From Deinococcus marmoris (GTDB lineage Bacteria; Deinococcota; Deinococci; Deinococcales; Deinococcaceae), in assembly GCF_001949125.1 (NCBI RefSeq), contig NZ_MSTI01000045.1, positions 1 through 5,152 on the forward strand: DNA of 5,152 nt, written 5' to 3'. The notes under the pieces were generated by a model. That model did not search any database. It saw only the letters and a list, made by a program, of their open reading frames with translations, and was not told the origin of the DNA. Within the stretch, counting starts at the first letter, position 1. Each line of letters opens with the position of its first letter. The translations under genes were made by a program, and so were the position numbers. Positions 4,881-5,152 of this stretch are shown in pieces.

Positions 4881-5152
4881 GTGAAACCAAAACCGATCAG
4901 CCCACTGCCCTTTCTAACTCAAATTCCAGACTGGCGCGATCCCAACCGCATTACTTATTCCTGGGATGCGCTCTGGGCGCTCATTCTCACGGGTCTACTC
5001 AGTGGCCCTGAGAACATCCTGGCGCTCGCTTCCTGGCTCTCTACGTACCGTGAGCCGCTGACACAGCGGCTCAGCTTGCCCGGTATCCCCCGCCAAGCCA
5101 CGCTATATCGCTTCTTCTGGAATCTTGATTTCGCTCTCGAACCGCTCCAACA
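4881..5152 (+). CDS. ISAs1-like transposase, N-terminal part (runs off right edge)
   Basis: From GTG at 4881 the plus strand is open for 90 codons to the window edge. It reads PLPFLTQIPDWRDPNRITYS, then WDALWALILTGLLSGPENIL and PRQATLYRFFWNLDFALEPL. This matches the N-terminal domain that accompanies ISAs1/H-repeat transposases (hydrophobic ALLALALLGLLSG-type helix, then a P-x-x-ATL-x-R-x-x-x-x-LD motif). The DDE domain would lie outside the window. GTG is the first possible start after an in-frame TGA (4875-4877). The GAGG at 4876-4879 leaves only one base of spacing, so the start is poorly defined and the 5' end may be damaged. No terminal repeat of this element could be identified to the left. 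Confidence 0.7.
   Translation, partial: MKPKPISPLPFLTQIPDWRDPNRITYSWDALWALILTGLLSGPENILALASWLSTYREPLTQRLSLPGIPRQATLYRFFWNLDFALEPLQ
5051..5073. repeat. Perfect 10-bp hairpin in the ISAs1-like gene
   Basis: TGAGCCGCTG (5051-5060) and CAGCGGCTCA (5064-5073) are exact reverse complements with a 3-nt loop, inside the codons for EPLTQRLS. Confidence 0.7.

Overview
This window looks like a transposon graveyard from a GC-rich bacterium. The transposases read like Deinococcus-type elements; that is my family recognition, not a search result. Almost every recognisable gene belongs to a mobile element. Parts of at least five insertion sequences from different families (IS3, IS5, IS701, IS4, ISAs1-like) and a group II intron lie side by side or nested. 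All genes except the ISAs1-like transposase at the right edge read on the minus strand.

Layout from left to right. (1) 1-281: start of an IS3-family orfA, running off the left edge, with a palindrome against its ribosome binding site. (2) 311-601: a start-less coding fragment of an unrecognised protein, caught between the IS3 end and an IS5-family relic. (3) 597-830: IS5-family transposase start with an internal in-frame deletion and no 3' half. (4) 828-2372: a roughly 160-bp segment with imperfect 18-bp inverted ends, split by a complete IS701-family element (898-2279) flanked by a CTAG duplication. (5) 2373-2753: no convincing gene; it holds a 17-bp inverted repeat. (6) 2754-3131: a 125-residue hypothetical protein with a CxH...CxxC cluster, the best candidate for a non-transposon gene. 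(7) 3200 to about 4850: a group II intron relic with a canonical 34-nt domain V but no reverse transcriptase, split by a complete IS4-family element (3371-4575) with an exact 8-bp target duplication. (8) 4881-5152: start of an ISAs1-like transposase on the plus strand, running off the right edge.

The genes do not form a pathway. The window records successive insertions: the intron was there before the IS4 element, and the inverted-end segment before the IS701 element. I found no clear new defence or metabolic system. The most unusual signal is structural. Each transposase gene carries one or more perfect inverted repeats of 8-15 bp inside or right at its coding region. In the two complete elements one of these lies at the translation start, which suggests silencing of transposase expression or selection for DNA or RNA hairpins.
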